Shown here piece after piece: positions 21,941 through 32,877 of a DNA stretch of 64,000 bases; the stretch's first letter is position 1, and every line of letters begins with the position of its first letter. The stretch covers positions 1 through 64,000 of the forward strand of contig NZ_VWVM01000007.1 in NCBI RefSeq assembly GCF_008632075.1. Reading direction: 5' to 3'. This stretch comes from Candidatus Pantoea gossypiicola. Lineage in GTDB: Bacteria > Pseudomonadota > Gammaproteobacteria > Enterobacterales > Enterobacteriaceae. Position numbers and translations under genes: made by a program. Under the pieces are notes generated by a model. That model did not search any database and had not been told where the DNA came from. It saw only the letters and a program-made list of their open reading frames with translations.

Positions 21941-24016
21941 ATGTGGCGTCGAATCATTTATCATCCTGAAGTTAACTACGCCTTGCGGCAAACGCTGGTG
22001 CTCTGCCTGCCGGTCGCGTTGGGCTGGCTGGCTGGCGACCTGCAAAAAGGTCTGCTGTTCTCATTAGTGCCCGCCTGCTGCAATATCGCCGGTCTCGATA
22101 CTCCGCATAAACGCTTTTTCAAACGTCTGATTGTGGGCGGCAGCCTGTTTGCCCTCGGCAGCTTTCTGATCCAGTGGCTCACCCTGCATGCGATTCCACT
22201 GCCGCTGATCCTCTTCGCTATGCCTTTGCTGCTTGGCGTCACCGGTGAGATTAGCCCGCTGCACGGCCGTCTGCTGCCCGGTACGCTTATTGCCGCCATC
22301 TTTACCCTCAGCCTGATTGGCCGCATGCCCATCTATGTCACTCCGCTGCTCTATATCGGCGGCACACTCTGGTATGGGATATTTAACTGGTTCTGGTTCT
22401 GGCTGTGGAAAGAGCAGCCGATGCGGGAGAGCCTGAGCCTGATTTACCGCGAGCTGGCCAACTACTGTGACGCCAAATATACCCTGCTGACGCAGCTGAC
22501 CGATCCCGAAAAAGCGCTGCCGCCGCTGCTGGCTCACCAGCAGAAAGTGGTCGATCTGATCAACACCTGTTATCAGCAGATGCACATGCTGTCGGCAAGC
22601 CGCGATCACAGCCATAAGCGGCTAACGCGCGCTTTCCAGGTGGCGCTCGATCTGCAGGAGCATATCTCGGTCAGCCTGCATCGGCCGGAAGAAGTACAGA
22701 AGCTGGTAGAGCAGAGCCATGCTGAAGCGGTGATCCGCTGGAATGCCAAAACCATCTCGGCCCGGTTGCGGGTGCTGGCAGATAACATTCTTTATCACCA
22801 GTTACCCGACCGCTTTGCGATGGATAAACAGCTCGGCGCGCTGGAGAAAATCGCCCATCAGCATCCCGATAATCCGGTGGGTAACTTCTGCCTTTATCAC
22901 TTCAACCGCATTGCGCGGGTGCTGCGCACCCAGAAGCCGCTTTACCAGCGCGATTTGATGGCAGACCGCCAGCGCCGCCTGCCGCTGTTACCGGCGCTGC
23001 GCAGCTATCTCTCGTTTCGCTCGTCGGCGCTGCGTACGGCGGGTCGCTTTGCGGTGATGCTGATGCTGGGCAGCGCGCTGGCGCTGTTCTTTAATATCCC
23101 CAAACCCTACTGGATCCTGATGACCATTATGTTCGTCAGCCAGAACGGCTACAGCGCCACCCGCGTCCGTATTCAGCACCGGGCGTTGGGCACCTTTGCC
23201 GGCCTGGTCATCGCGGCCGCTACGCTGCGGCTGGCGGTGCCGGAGTCCCTGGTGCTGTTGATCATGCTGGCGATAACCTTTATCAGCTATCGCTTTACCC
23301 GCCAGTTCTATGGCTGGTCGATGATTGGCTTTACGGTCACGGCAGTTTACTCGCTGCAACTGCTGTCACTGAATGGTGCGCAGTTTCTGCTGCCGCGACT
23401 GATGGATACGCTGATGGGCTGTCTGATCGCCTTTGGCGGGATGCTGTGGTTATGGCCGCAGTGGCAGAGCGGCTTACTGCGGCAGAACGCCCACGACGCG
23501 CTGGAAACCTACCAGGATGCACTGCGGCTCTTGCTGGGCGATGAACAGTCGCCAGAGAAACTGGCTTATCAGCGAGTGAAAGTGAATCAGGCACACAATG
23601 CGCTGTTTAACTCGCTAAATCAGGCGATGCAGGAACCCGCGTTCAACTCGCGCTATCTGACTGATATGCGGCTCTGGGTCACCCACAGTCAGTTTATTGT
23701 CGAGCATATCAATGCGATAACGATTCTGGCGCGCGAGCACACGATGCTGACCGCCTCGCTGGCTCAACGCTATCTGCAATCCTGCGAAATTGCGCTGCAG
23801 CGGTGTCAGCAGCGGCTGGAATATGATGGTGAAAGCTCACAGGTGAATCTGCTGGATGACCTGGAGAACATCAGTGAGGGACCGATTACGGTGGTGGAGC
23901 AGCATGTGCGGCGCATTCTCGATCATCTGAGCGTGATGTACACCATTTCATCGCTGGCGTGGAACCAGCGACCGCAACATGGCCGCTGGCTGATCAGACG
24001 CTTACGTAAAAACTAA
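21941..24016 (+). CDS. yhfK: YhfK, putative inner-membrane protein of the YccS/YhfK family
   Basis: A 691-residue membrane protein of the YccS/YhfK/FUSC type. Two hydrophobic blocks (about residues 15-150 and 360-505), each of several membrane segments, flank cytoplasmic helical regions. The family is related to aromatic acid efflux components such as AaeB, but the substrate is unknown. It starts 20 bases after the crp terminator and converges on argD with one base between the stop codons. Confidence 0.93.
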   Translation: MWRRIIYHPEVNYALRQTLVLCLPVALGWLAGDLQKGLLFSLVPACCNIAGLDTPHKRFFKRLIVGGSLFALGSFLIQWLTLHAIPLPLILFAMPLLLGVTGEISPLHGRLLPGTLIAAIFTLSLIGRMPIYVTPLLYIGGTLWYGIFNWFWFWLWKEQPMRESLSLIYRELANYCDAKYTLLTQLTDPEKALPPLLAHQQKVVDLINTCYQQMHMLSASRDHSHKRLTRAFQVALDLQEHISVSLHRPEEVQKLVEQSHAEAVIRWNAKTISARLRVLADNILYHQLPDRFAMDKQLGALEKIAHQHPDNPVGNFCLYHFNRIARVLRTQKPLYQRDLMADRQRRLPLLPALRSYLSFRSSALRTAGRFAVMLMLGSALALFFNIPKPYWILMTIMFVSQNGYSATRVRIQHRALGTFAGLVIAAATLRLAVPESLVLLIMLAITFISYRFTRQFYGWSMIGFTVTAVYSLQLLSLNGAQFLLPRLMDTLMGCLIAFGGMLWLWPQWQSGLLRQNAHDALETYQDALRLLLGDEQSPEKLAYQRVKVNQAHNALFNSLNQAMQEPAFNSRYLTDMRLWVTHSQFIVEHINAITILAREHTMLTASLAQRYLQSCEIALQRCQQRLEYDGESSQVNLLDDLENISEGPITVVEQHVRRILDHLSVMYTISSLAWNQRPQHGRWLIRRLRKN

Positions 24017-24017
24017 G

Positions 24018-25309
<1,292 letters not shown>

Positions 25310-25319
25310 CAAAGGCAAC

Positions 25320-25895
25320 TTATTGCGTAAGGAAATTGCGCAGCAGCTGATGTCCCTGCTCGCTGAGAATGCTTTCGGGATGGAACTGCACGCCTTCCAG
25401 CGCCAGGGTTTTATGGCGGAATCCCATAATTTCGTCAGGCTCGCCGTCACGCACCGTCCAGGCCGTCACTTCGAACGCCTCGGGCAGAGAATCGCGCTGC
25501 ACAATCAGGGAGTGATAGCGGGTCACAGTAAGGGGATTATTGAGATGGCGGAACACGCCCTGACCGGTGTGCTGAATCGCAGAGGTTTTGCCGTGCATTA
25601 CCTGTCGTGCTCGCACGACCTGCGCGCCATACGCCTGCGCGATCGCCTGATGGCCCAGACAGACACCCAGCACCGGCACGTTACCGGCGAAATGCCGAAT
25701 CGCCGCCAGCGAGATACCCGACTCTGACGGCGTGCAGGGGCCTGGGGAGATCACCAGATGGGTCAGAGGTAACGCTGCCATCTGCTCCAGGGTGATGGCA
25801 TCATTGCGCACCACCTGAACCTGCGCGCCCAGCTCACAGAAATATTGATAAAGATTCCAGGTAAAGGAGTCGTAATTGTCGATAAGCAGCAGCAT
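25320..25895 (-). CDS. pabA: Aminodeoxychorismate synthase glutamine amidotransferase PabA
   Basis: PabA releases ammonia from glutamine for PabB, which makes 4-amino-4-deoxychorismate on the way to folate. The 191-residue protein has the class-I triad: the nucleophile Cys in GVCLGHQ (about residue 79) and His/Glu in FHPESI near the end. It lies upstream of argD on the same strand, with the ARG boxes in between, so argD has its own promoter. Confidence 0.96.
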   Translation of the reverse strand: MLLLIDNYDSFTWNLYQYFCELGAQVQVVRNDAITLEQMAALPLTHLVISPGPCTPSESGISLAAIRHFAGNVPVLGVCLGHQAIAQAYGAQVVRARQVMHGKTSAIQHTGQGVFRHLNNPLTVTRYHSLIVQRDSLPEAFEVTAWTVRDGEPDEIMGFRHKTLALEGVQFHPESILSEQGHQLLRNFLTQ

Positions 25896-25936
25896 GACGC
25901 GTCCAGAATGATAAATCGCGCCGCTATTCTACGCGG

Positions 25937-26530
25937 TTAAGCCGCCTCACTCACCACTTTCGCAAACACCTGCTCCAGCGGCGTCAGATCGCCAGCTACA
26001 CCCGCCTGATTAGCGGCTTTCCAGCTCTCTGCGTCCGTCTCTTCCCACGACAGCAGATAACCGGCATGCAACGCCAGCTGTTCAAAGAAAATGCGCTGTG
26101 CCCGGCCATTTCCATGACGGAAAGGATGCAGCATATTGATTTCGCAATAGTAATGGGCGATGCGCTGGATAAACGCGTCACGCGGCAGCTCAGCGAGTCC
26201 TTTCTCCTCTTCCAGCGCGGCCATCAGCGCATTGCCTTCCTTTTCGATATATTCAAAATGGCAGAACGGCGTTTCATCACGCCAGATATCGATGGTGCGC
26301 AGTTCGCCGGCCCAGCTGTAAACGTCCTGGAACAGCGTGCGGTGGATCTGGCGCAGGTAAGGCAATCCGGGATTACGCGGTCCCAGCTCCAGCGTGGCGG
26401 CACGCGCTGCACTGAAGCTCAGCTCCGCCTTGCGCAGTTGGGCGGCATCATGAATATCGACCAGATTTTTCAGCACCATGTCATGCTGCCACAGGTAAGG
26501 ATCCTGGGTCACTGCGGTATTAGAGTCCAT
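25937..26530 (-). CDS. fic: Fic-domain protein with an atypical active-site motif
   Basis: Fic enzymes usually transfer AMP from ATP to target proteins; class I FicT toxins with small inhibitors act on GyrB and ParE. The 197-residue protein carries the motif HPFRHGNGRAQR at residues 135-146. The catalytic His135 and Arg143/Arg146 are present, but position 139 is His where family members have Asp or Glu to hold Mg2+. The E. coli Fic motif is also degenerate (HPFRVGSGLAQR). Activity may therefore be reduced or altered. The start overlaps yhfG by 11 bases. Confidence 0.92.
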   Translation of the reverse strand: MDSNTAVTQDPYLWQHDMVLKNLVDIHDAAQLRKAELSFSAARAATLELGPRNPGLPYLRQIHRTLFQDVYSWAGELRTIDIWRDETPFCHFEYIEKEGNALMAALEEEKGLAELPRDAFIQRIAHYYCEINMLHPFRHGNGRAQRIFFEQLALHAGYLLSWEETDAESWKAANQAGVAGDLTPLEQVFAKVVSEAA

Positions 26531-26690
26531 ATTGCCTCCTCAGTGAGGCCAGGCGTGCAGCCGCATCTTCACTGTTCAGGCTGGTTTCATTCAGCGCGAA
26601 GCCTTCCAGCTTACAACTGGCCTGATAACTGGCGCTACGCCGCTGTTGCCACAGTGTGACCTTCTGTTTTTCGGTGAGTTTGTTCGCCAT
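26520..26690 (-). CDS. yhfG: YhfG, small Fic-inhibitor-like protein
   Basis: A 56-residue protein encoded just before fic and overlapping it by 11 bases. It contains SCKLEG at residues 25-30, matching the (S/T)xxxE(G/N) inhibition motif of class I Fic antitoxins such as VbhA and FicA, in which the Glu blocks productive ATP binding. It resembles E. coli YhfG (MANKLTEKQK start). A good ribosome site AGGAGGCGGT precedes the ATG at 26690. Together with fic it forms a toxin-antitoxin-like pair. Confidence 0.88.
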   Translation of the reverse strand: MANKLTEKQKVTLWQQRRSASYQASCKLEGFALNETSLNSEDAAARLASLRRQYGL

Positions 26691-26789
26691 ACCGCCTCCT
26701 GCTCAGGTTTTTGCCCTAAGTATAAGAGCAAATTCTGGCTTTGCCGGAAGCGGCAGGCGATCGCCATCCGCAGATGGCGACAAAAATCG

Positions 26790-27362
26790 TTAAGGCAGGA
26801 CTTTGGCGGAGAGGATAACTATCGGTTTGGACGGCACATTCTGGTACGGACCCACATCTTTGGTCGGAACCTGAGAAATTTTTTCAACCACATCCTGACC
26901 TTTCACAATCTTACCAAATACGGCATAGCCGAAGTCTCGCTGGCCGTGGTCGAGGAAGGCATTATCCGCGACGTTGAGAAAGAACTGGCTGGTGGCACTG
27001 TCTTTATCGGCGGTACGCGCCATAGAGATGGTACCGCGCAGATTACGCAGTCCATTGTCAGCTTCGTTTTTAATTGGCGCGTTGGTCTGCTTCTGCTGCA
27101 TATCCGTGGTGAAGCCACCACCCTGCACCATAAAGCCGGGGATCACGCGATGAAAAATGGTGTTGTTGTAAAAACCGTTGTTGACGTAATCAACGAAGTT
27201 TTTCACAGAAACCGGCGCTTTCTGGTTATTCAGTTCGAGTTCGATATTGCCGGCGGAGGTGGTGAGCAGAACGTGGGTGTCACCTTTTGCAGCCAGCGCC
27301 TGGGCGGAAACGGTAGAGAGCGCTAACAAGGTGATGGCCGCTGTTAAAGTACGTTTAAACAT
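26790..27362 (-). CDS. ppiA: Periplasmic peptidyl-prolyl isomerase A (cyclophilin)
   Basis: PpiA is the periplasmic cyclophilin that speeds proline isomerisation in secreted proteins. From the ATG at 27362 the protein has 190 residues, the E. coli length: signal peptide of about 24 residues ending ALA, then the cyclophilin domain with [13 protein letters not shown] and [11 protein letters not shown] longer frame upstream was rejected because it places the signal peptide internally. A CRP palindrome lies between ppiA and tsgA; ppiA is CRP-regulated in E. coli. Confidence 0.96.
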   Translation of the reverse strand: MFKRTLTAAITLLALSTVSAQALAAKGDTHVLLTTSAGNIELELNNQKAPVSVKNFVDYVNNGFYNNTIFHRVIPGFMVQGGGFTTDMQQKQTNAPIKNEADNGLRNLRGTISMARTADKDSATSQFFLNVADNAFLDHGQRDFGYAVFGKIVKGQDVVEKISQVPTKDVGPYQNVPSKPIVILSAKVLP

Positions 27363-27496
27363 GAAAGATTCCTTACCTGGGAGAGCGGGCACAAAAACGT
27401 GATTGATTGTAGAGAGACTCGATTCTATGAGCCAGCGTTTTACTTATATTTACGCTGTTACGGCAAATGCGCTGAGCAAACGTTAAACAACCCTAA

Positions 27497-27518
27497 TTGC
27501 GTGATTAAAATCACACAA
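27497..27518. promoter_or_regulatory. CRP-binding palindrome between ppiA and tsgA
   Basis: CGTGA (27500-27504), six bases, TCACA (27511-27515), matching TGTGA-N6-TCACA at 9 of 10 positions. It lies 138 bases before ppiA and 109 before tsgA and could serve either. ppiA in E. coli is known to be under cAMP-CRP control. Confidence 0.7.
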
Positions 27519-27623
27519 CACATGAAATATAGATCTGTAGTTTCACTGCTTGTTTATTAAGATCACAGTTCCGTTTACACTTTCTGACACTTTTTGGCAC
27601 CCGGTTCTCAACAGGTTCAGAAC

Positions 27624-28802
27624 ATGACAAACCGTAATCGTATTGGCCTTACCTGGATAAGCTTCTTCTCCTACGCGCTGACCGGCGCGCTGGTGATCGT
27701 TACCGGCATGGTAATGGGCGATATCGCGAAAGATTTCCAGATTCCCATCTCCAGCATGAGTAATACCTTCACCTTCCTCAACAGCGGCATCCTGGCGGCG
27801 GTCTTCCTGAACGCCTGGCTGATGGTGATTGTGCCACTGAAGCGCCAGCTGATTTTCGGCTTCGTCCTGATGGTCCTGGCGATCATCGGATTAATGACCA
27901 GCCGCGATCTGACCATCTTCTCGCTCTGTATGTTTGTGCTGGGCGTAGTCAGCGGCATCACCATGTCGATCGGCACCTTCCTGATTACCCACATGTATGA
28001 AGGCCGTCAGCGCGGTTCACGGCTGCTGTTTACCGACTCCTTCTTTAGCATGGCGGGCACGCTGTTTCCGGTGCTGGCTGGCATTCTGCTGGCGCGTCAG
28101 TTGCCGTGGTACTGGGTCTATGTCTGCATCGGCTTCATCTACGTCGCGATCTTCATCATGACGCTGTGTGTGGAGTTTCCGGTGCTGCGCAAGCCTGAAA
28201 ACAGCCCGACCGTTGAGAAAGAGAAATGGGGTGTGGGCGTGCTGCTGCTGGCTGTCGCGGCACTCTGCTACATTCTCGGCCAGCTCGGCTTCATCTCCTG
28301 GGTGCCGGAATATGCCACCAAAGTCATGGGCATGAACATCAATGATGCCGGACAGCTGGTGGGCAGCTTCTGGACGGCGTATATGGTCGGCATGTGGGCC
28401 TTCAGCTTCCTGCTGCGCTTCTTCGACCTGCAACGTATTCTGATGGTGCTGGCGGGTCTGGCTACGGTGCTGATGTACTGGTTCGTCAGCAGCAGCGATG
28501 CCGGCATGCTGAAATGGATCATCATGATTCTGGGCTTCAGCTCCAGTGCGATCTACACCACCATCATCACCCTGGGTTCGCTGCAGACCAAAGTCGCCTC
28601 ACCGAAGCTGGTGAACTTCATTCTGACCTGCGGCACCGTCGGCACCATGCTGACCTTTGTGGTGACGGCACCTATCGTTGAGAAAAGTGGTGTGCATACC
28701 GCACTGGCGACCGCCAACGCGCTTTACGCCGTGGTATTTGTCATGTGTGCGCTGCTCGGCTTTGTCAGCCGTCATCGTACTCACGGTCACGTCACGCATT
28801 AA
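27624..28802 (+). CDS. tsgA: MFS transporter TsgA
   Basis: A 392-residue major facilitator protein with twelve predicted membrane segments. It matches E. coli and Salmonella TsgA along its length ([19 protein letters not shown] start), named from tellurite and selenite growth phenotypes; its natural substrate is unknown. The start at 27624 fits the family; an upstream in-frame Met at 27594 is not supported. In E. coli nirB follows directly; here codA lies between on the other strand. Confidence 0.94.
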   Translation: MTNRNRIGLTWISFFSYALTGALVIVTGMVMGDIAKDFQIPISSMSNTFTFLNSGILAAVFLNAWLMVIVPLKRQLIFGFVLMVLAIIGLMTSRDLTIFSLCMFVLGVVSGITMSIGTFLITHMYEGRQRGSRLLFTDSFFSMAGTLFPVLAGILLARQLPWYWVYVCIGFIYVAIFIMTLCVEFPVLRKPENSPTVEKEKWGVGVLLLAVAALCYILGQLGFISWVPEYATKVMGMNINDAGQLVGSFWTAYMVGMWAFSFLLRFFDLQRILMVLAGLATVLMYWFVSSSDAGMLKWIIMILGFSSSAIYTTIITLGSLQTKVASPKLVNFILTCGTVGTMLTFVVTAPIVEKSGVHTALATANALYAVVFVMCALLGFVSRHRTHGHVTH

Positions 28803-28808
28803 TCCTTC

Positions 28809-28832
28809 AGGGCGGCGAGTGATTGCCGCCCT
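28809..28832. terminator. Possible terminator between tsgA and codA
   Basis: AGGGCGGC (28809-28816) pairs with GCCGCCCT (28825-28832) around an 8-base loop, between two convergent genes. No strong T run follows on either strand, so function is uncertain. Confidence 0.4.
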
Positions 28833-28837
28833 GCTCG

Positions 28838-30115
28838 TTAACGCCGGAAGTCTACGCGCTCCCGTTCCCGCCAGTAAATCTCGCTTTCTGCAGGCTTCGT
28901 CTCCGCCACGACCACACCGCGACGCAGTGAATAGCGCACCGGGACCTGCCTTCTTACCGCATCAAAACCGCTCTCTGCTGGCAGTATAATCAGACTGGCC
29001 TCGTTGCCGCTCTGAATGCCATAGCCTGCAAGCTGCATCGTCTTTGCACTATTGTGCGTAATCAGATCCAGACCTGCATCAATCTGCTCATAGCCCATCA
29101 GCTGACAGACATGTAATCCCATATGCAGCACCTGCAGCATGTTAGCGGTGCCCAGCGGATACCAGGGATCAAACACATCGTCATGGCCGAAGCAGACGTT
29201 AATCTCCGCCTCCAGCATCTCTTTCACCCGCGTAATGCCGCGCCGCTTGGGATAGGTGTCAAAGCGGCCCTGCAGGTGAATATTGACCAGCGGATTGGCG
29301 ACAAAGTTAATGCCCGACAGCTTCAGCAGCCGGAACAGTCGTGAGGCGTACGCGCCATTGTAAGAGTGCATCGCGGTGGTATGACTGGCCGTCACGCGTG
29401 CGCCGTTGCCGTCGCGATGGGCCAGCGCCGCCACGGTTTCCACAAAGCGCGACTGTTCATCATCGATCTCATCGCAGTGAACATCGATCAGCCGGTCATA
29501 GCGGTTAGCCAGCGCAAAGGTTTTATGCAGCGACTCAACGCCATACTCGCGGGTGAATTCGTAGTGAGGAATGGCACCGACAACATCCGCGCCCAGTCGC
29601 AACGCCTCTTCCAGCAGCGCTTCGCCGTTGGGATAAGAGAGAATGCCCTCCTGAGGAAATGCCACTATCTGAATCGTGATCCACGGTGCCATCTCTGCTT
29701 TCAGCTCCAGCATCGCTTTCAGCGCCGTCAGTGAGGGGTCTGACACGTCAACATGGGTGCGCACAAACTGAATGCCGTTGGCGATCTGCCACTTCAGCGT
29801 CTGCAACGCCCGCTGCTTCACATCTTCGTGGCTGAGCAGCGCCTTGCGCTCGGCCCAGCGCTCAATTCCTTCAAACAGCGTACCGGACTGGTTCCACGCC
29901 GGTTCGCCCGCCGTCTGGGTGGTATCCAGATGAATATGTGGCTCAATGAAGGGTGCGCAGGCTAAGCCGCCTTCGCCGTCCAGCGATTGCTCCACCGGAG
30001 AAGGCTGCTGCGGCTGGGCTGAGATGCGGGCTATTTTTCCGTCGGCGATTTCGATTTGCCACAATCCTTCCCGCCAGGGCAGACGCACATTATTGATCCA
30101 CTTAGGTGACAGCAT
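28838..30115 (-). CDS. codA: Cytosine deaminase CodA
   Basis: CodA deaminates cytosine to uracil and ammonia in pyrimidine salvage. The 425-residue protein closely follows E. coli CodA. The amidohydrolase metal ligands are visible: His60/His62 (EPHIHLDTT), the His of [11 protein letters not shown] and the Asp of CFGHDDV. The start [14 protein letters not shown] at 30115 gives the family length; an upstream Met at 30166 lacks support. The partner permease codB is not adjacent, and the gene sits alone between tsgA and nirB, where E. coli has nothing. Confidence 0.95.
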   Translation of the reverse strand: MLSPKWINNVRLPWREGLWQIEIADGKIARISAQPQQPSPVEQSLDGEGGLACAPFIEPHIHLDTTQTAGEPAWNQSGTLFEGIERWAERKALLSHEDVKQRALQTLKWQIANGIQFVRTHVDVSDPSLTALKAMLELKAEMAPWITIQIVAFPQEGILSYPNGEALLEEALRLGADVVGAIPHYEFTREYGVESLHKTFALANRYDRLIDVHCDEIDDEQSRFVETVAALAHRDGNGARVTASHTTAMHSYNGAYASRLFRLLKLSGINFVANPLVNIHLQGRFDTYPKRRGITRVKEMLEAEINVCFGHDDVFDPWYPLGTANMLQVLHMGLHVCQLMGYEQIDAGLDLITHNSAKTMQLAGYGIQSGNEASLIILPAESGFDAVRRQVPVRYSLRRGVVVAETKPAESEIYWRERERVDFRR

Positions 30116-30236
30116 GGCTGATTCCTTATCCGAAAAACCGGTGTGGTTAAAACTAACACGATTCATACCCTCATCAGCAATGCAGGATATTCAGCAGGTT
30201 AGCTGCGCCAGATAAACCCAATTAAAATCAAACATA

Positions 30237-30252
30237 TACCTCTTAATGGGTA
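30237..30252. promoter_or_regulatory. NarL/NarP 7-2-7 site of nirB
   Basis: TACCTCT-TA-ATGGGTA, an inverted pair of heptamers with 2-base spacing, the form bound by phosphorylated NarL and NarP. Its centre is 28 bases before that of the FNR site, as in the E. coli nirB promoter (-69.5 and -41.5). Confidence 0.75.
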
Positions 30253-30265
30253 TATGGCGTTGTGG

Positions 30266-30279
30266 TTGATACATATCAA
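30266..30279. promoter_or_regulatory. FNR site of nirB
   Basis: TTGAT-ACAT-ATCAA, a perfect FNR palindrome. If centred at -41.5, transcription would start at about 30314, which fits a TATTGT -10 element at 30301-30306. Anaerobic induction of nirBD is expected. Confidence 0.85.
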
Positions 30280-30336
30280 TAAGCGTCAGATAGGGCGCGC
30301 TATTGTAGCCGCAGATATCGTAAATTTGAGGCAAAA

Positions 30337-32877
30337 ATGAGCAAGCACAATGTCGTCGTTATCGGTAACGGCATGGTCGGCCACCGCTTCATAGAAGAGT
30401 TACTTGAGAAAGCGGAACCCGACCAGTTTTCGCTGACCGTCTTTTGTGAAGAACCCCGCGTCGCCTACGACCGTGTCCACCTGTCCGCTTACTTCTCCCA
30501 TCACACCGCCGAAGAGCTGTCGCTGGTTCGTGAAGGCTATTACGACAAACATCAGGTCAATCTGCTGCTGGGCGAACGCGCCATCACCATTAACCGTGAT
30601 GAGAAGCTCATCCACTCCAGCACCGGTCGCGCGGTTTACTACGATACGCTGATTTTTGCCACCGGCTCTTATCCGTGGATCCCGCCGATTAACGGTGCCG
30701 AAGGCAGCGACTGCTTTGTCTACCGCACCATCGAAGATCTCAACGCTATCGAAGCCTGCTCGCGCCGCAGCAAACGCGGTGCGGTCATTGGCGGCGGCCT
30801 GCTGGGACTGGAGGCGGCGGGCGCGCTGAAAAATCTGGGTATTGAAACCCACGTTATTGAATTTGCGCCAGTACTGATGGCAGAACAGCTCGATCAGCAA
30901 GGCGGGGAACAGCTGCGTCGCAAGATTGAGCAGATGGGCGTGCGGGTCCACACCGGAAAAAACACCCAGCAGATAGTGCATCATGAGCACGGCGGTAAAA
31001 CGCTGCAGTTCGCCGACGGCAGTGCGCTGGAAGTCGATTTCATTGTCTTCTCCACCGGCATTCGCCCGCAGGATAAACTGGCAAAACAGTGTGGATTGAC
31101 CCTGGGTCCGCGCGGCGGGATCGCCATTGATGACCAGTGCCGCACCAGCGATCCCGCCATTTACGCCATCGGTGAGTGTGCCGCCTGGCAGAATCGCGTC
31201 TATGGCCTGGTGGCACCGGGTTACAAAATGGCGCAGGTCGCCAGCGACCATCTGCTGGGCCGTGACAATACGTTTACCGGCGCGGACATGAGCGCCAGAC
31301 TCAAGCTGCTGGGTGTCGATGTTGGCGGTATTGGCGATGCGCGTGGCACCACGCCAGGCGCTCGCAGCGTGGTCTGGCTGGATGAAAGCAAATCGGTCTA
31401 CAAACGCCTGATTATCAGCGAAGATCAGAAAACCCTGCTGGGTGCGGTGCTGGTGGGAGACACCAGCGACTATGGCAACCTGCTGCAACTAGTGCTGAAT
31501 GGTATTCCGCTGCCGGATAACCCGGAAGCGCTGATTCTGCCTGCGGGCAGCGGAAATAAACCGGCTATCGGCGTCGATTCCCTGCCTGACAGCGCGCAAA
31601 TCTGCTCCTGCTTCGACGTCAGCAAAGGCGACATCATCAAAGCGGTTCAGGGTGGCTGTCACACCGTCGCCGCGCTGAAAAGCAGCACCCGAGCCGGTAC
31701 AGGCTGCGGCGGCTGTATTCCGCTGATTACTCAGGTACTGAACAGCGAACTCAGCCGTCAGGGCATCGAGGTCAATAACCATCTTTGTGCCCACTTCGCC
31801 TGGTCACGCCAGGAGCTGTATCACCTGATTCAGGTGGAAGAGATTAAAACCTTTGATGAGCTGCTGGCCCGCTATGGTCAGGGTTACGGTTGTGAAATAT
31901 GCAAGCCTGCGGTGGGCTCCCTGCTCGCCTCCTGCTGGAACGAATACGTACTCAAGCCGCAGCACGCGCCGTTGCAGGACAGCAACGACCTCTATCTGGG
32001 TAATATCCAGAAAGATGGCACCTATTCGGTGATCCCGCGCTCGCCCGGCGGTGAAATCACGCCGCACGGACTGAAAGTGATTGGCGAGATCGCCGAACGC
32101 TATCAGCTCTATACCAAAATCACCGGCTCGCAGCGCATCGGCTTGTTTGGCGCGCAGAAAGACGATCTGCCCGCTATCTGGTCGCAGCTGATCGAGGCCG
32201 GATTTGAAACCGGTCAGGCCTACGCTAAAGCGCTGCGTATGGCGAAAACCTGCGTCGGCAGCGCCTGGTGCCGTTACGGCGTGGGCGACAGCCTCGGCTT
32301 CGGCGTCATGCTGGAGAACCGCTATAAAGGCATCCGCACACCGCACAAAATGAAGTTTGGTGTCTCCGGCTGCACCCGTGAATGCGCAGAAGCTCAGGGC
32401 AAAGATGTCGGCATTATCGCCACTGAAAAAGGCTGGAACCTCTACGTCTGCGGCAACGGCGGCATGAAACCGCGTCATGGCGATTTGCTGGCGGCAGATC
32501 TCGATCAGCAGACGCTGGTCAGCTATCTCGACCGCTTCATGATGTTCTATATCCGCACCGCCGACCGCCTGCAGCGCACCTCACTGTGGCTGGAGAGTCT
32601 GGAGGGCGGCATCGATTATCTGCGTAGCGTGATCGTGGATGACAAACTCGGCATCAACAGCCAGATGGAGCAGCAACTGACCGCGCTGCGCGCCAGTGTT
32701 CGCTGTGAATGGCAGGCGACGCTGGAAGATGAAAGCCAGCTGACGCGCTTTGCCCACTTTATCAACTCGCCGCAGCGCGACCCTGCAGTGCAGCGGGTGG
32801 CAGAGCGCGACCAGCATCGTCCGGCACGCCCTGAAGAACGTATTGCCGTAACCCTGATTGAGGAGACCGAATCATGA
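30337..32877 (+). CDS. nirB: NADH-dependent nitrite reductase, large subunit NirB
   Basis: NirB reduces nitrite to ammonia in the cytoplasm with NADH. The 846-residue protein has FAD and NAD domains (VVIGNGMVGHRF at the start; GGGLLGLEAAG), a BFD-like [2Fe-2S] region near residue 425 (ICSCFDV, GTGCGGC), and the siroheme/[4Fe-4S] domain with cysteines in TCVGSAWCRYG (about 638-648) and SGCTRECAEAQ (about 677-687). It overlaps nirD by 4 bases. FNR and NarL/NarP sites precede it. Confidence 0.97.
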   Translation: MSKHNVVVIGNGMVGHRFIEELLEKAEPDQFSLTVFCEEPRVAYDRVHLSAYFSHHTAEELSLVREGYYDKHQVNLLLGERAITINRDEKLIHSSTGRAVYYDTLIFATGSYPWIPPINGAEGSDCFVYRTIEDLNAIEACSRRSKRGAVIGGGLLGLEAAGALKNLGIETHVIEFAPVLMAEQLDQQGGEQLRRKIEQMGVRVHTGKNTQQIVHHEHGGKTLQFADGSALEVDFIVFSTGIRPQDKLAKQCGLTLGPRGGIAIDDQCRTSDPAIYAIGECAAWQNRVYGLVAPGYKMAQVASDHLLGRDNTFTGADMSARLKLLGVDVGGIGDARGTTPGARSVVWLDESKSVYKRLIISEDQKTLLGAVLVGDTSDYGNLLQLVLNGIPLPDNPEALILPAGSGNKPAIGVDSLPDSAQICSCFDVSKGDIIKAVQGGCHTVAALKSSTRAGTGCGGCIPLITQVLNSELSRQGIEVNNHLCAHFAWSRQELYHLIQVEEIKTFDELLARYGQGYGCEICKPAVGSLLASCWNEYVLKPQHAPLQDSNDLYLGNIQKDGTYSVIPRSPGGEITPHGLKVIGEIAERYQLYTKITGSQRIGLFGAQKDDLPAIWSQLIEAGFETGQAYAKALRMAKTCVGSAWCRYGVGDSLGFGVMLENRYKGIRTPHKMKFGVSGCTRECAEAQGKDVGIIATEKGWNLYVCGNGGMKPRHGDLLAADLDQQTLVSYLDRFMMFYIRTADRLQRTSLWLESLEGGIDYLRSVIVDDKLGINSQMEQQLTALRASVRCEWQATLEDESQLTRFAHFINSPQRDPAVQRVAERDQHRPARPEERIAVTLIEETES

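Noticed and set aside
27552-27567. Second CRP site near TCACA at 27563
   Set aside because: The left half matches at only two of five positions.
30400-31488. Long minus-strand frame (362 codons) inside nirB
   Set aside because: Antisense shadow of a clearly coding gene; such frames are common in high-GC codon usage.
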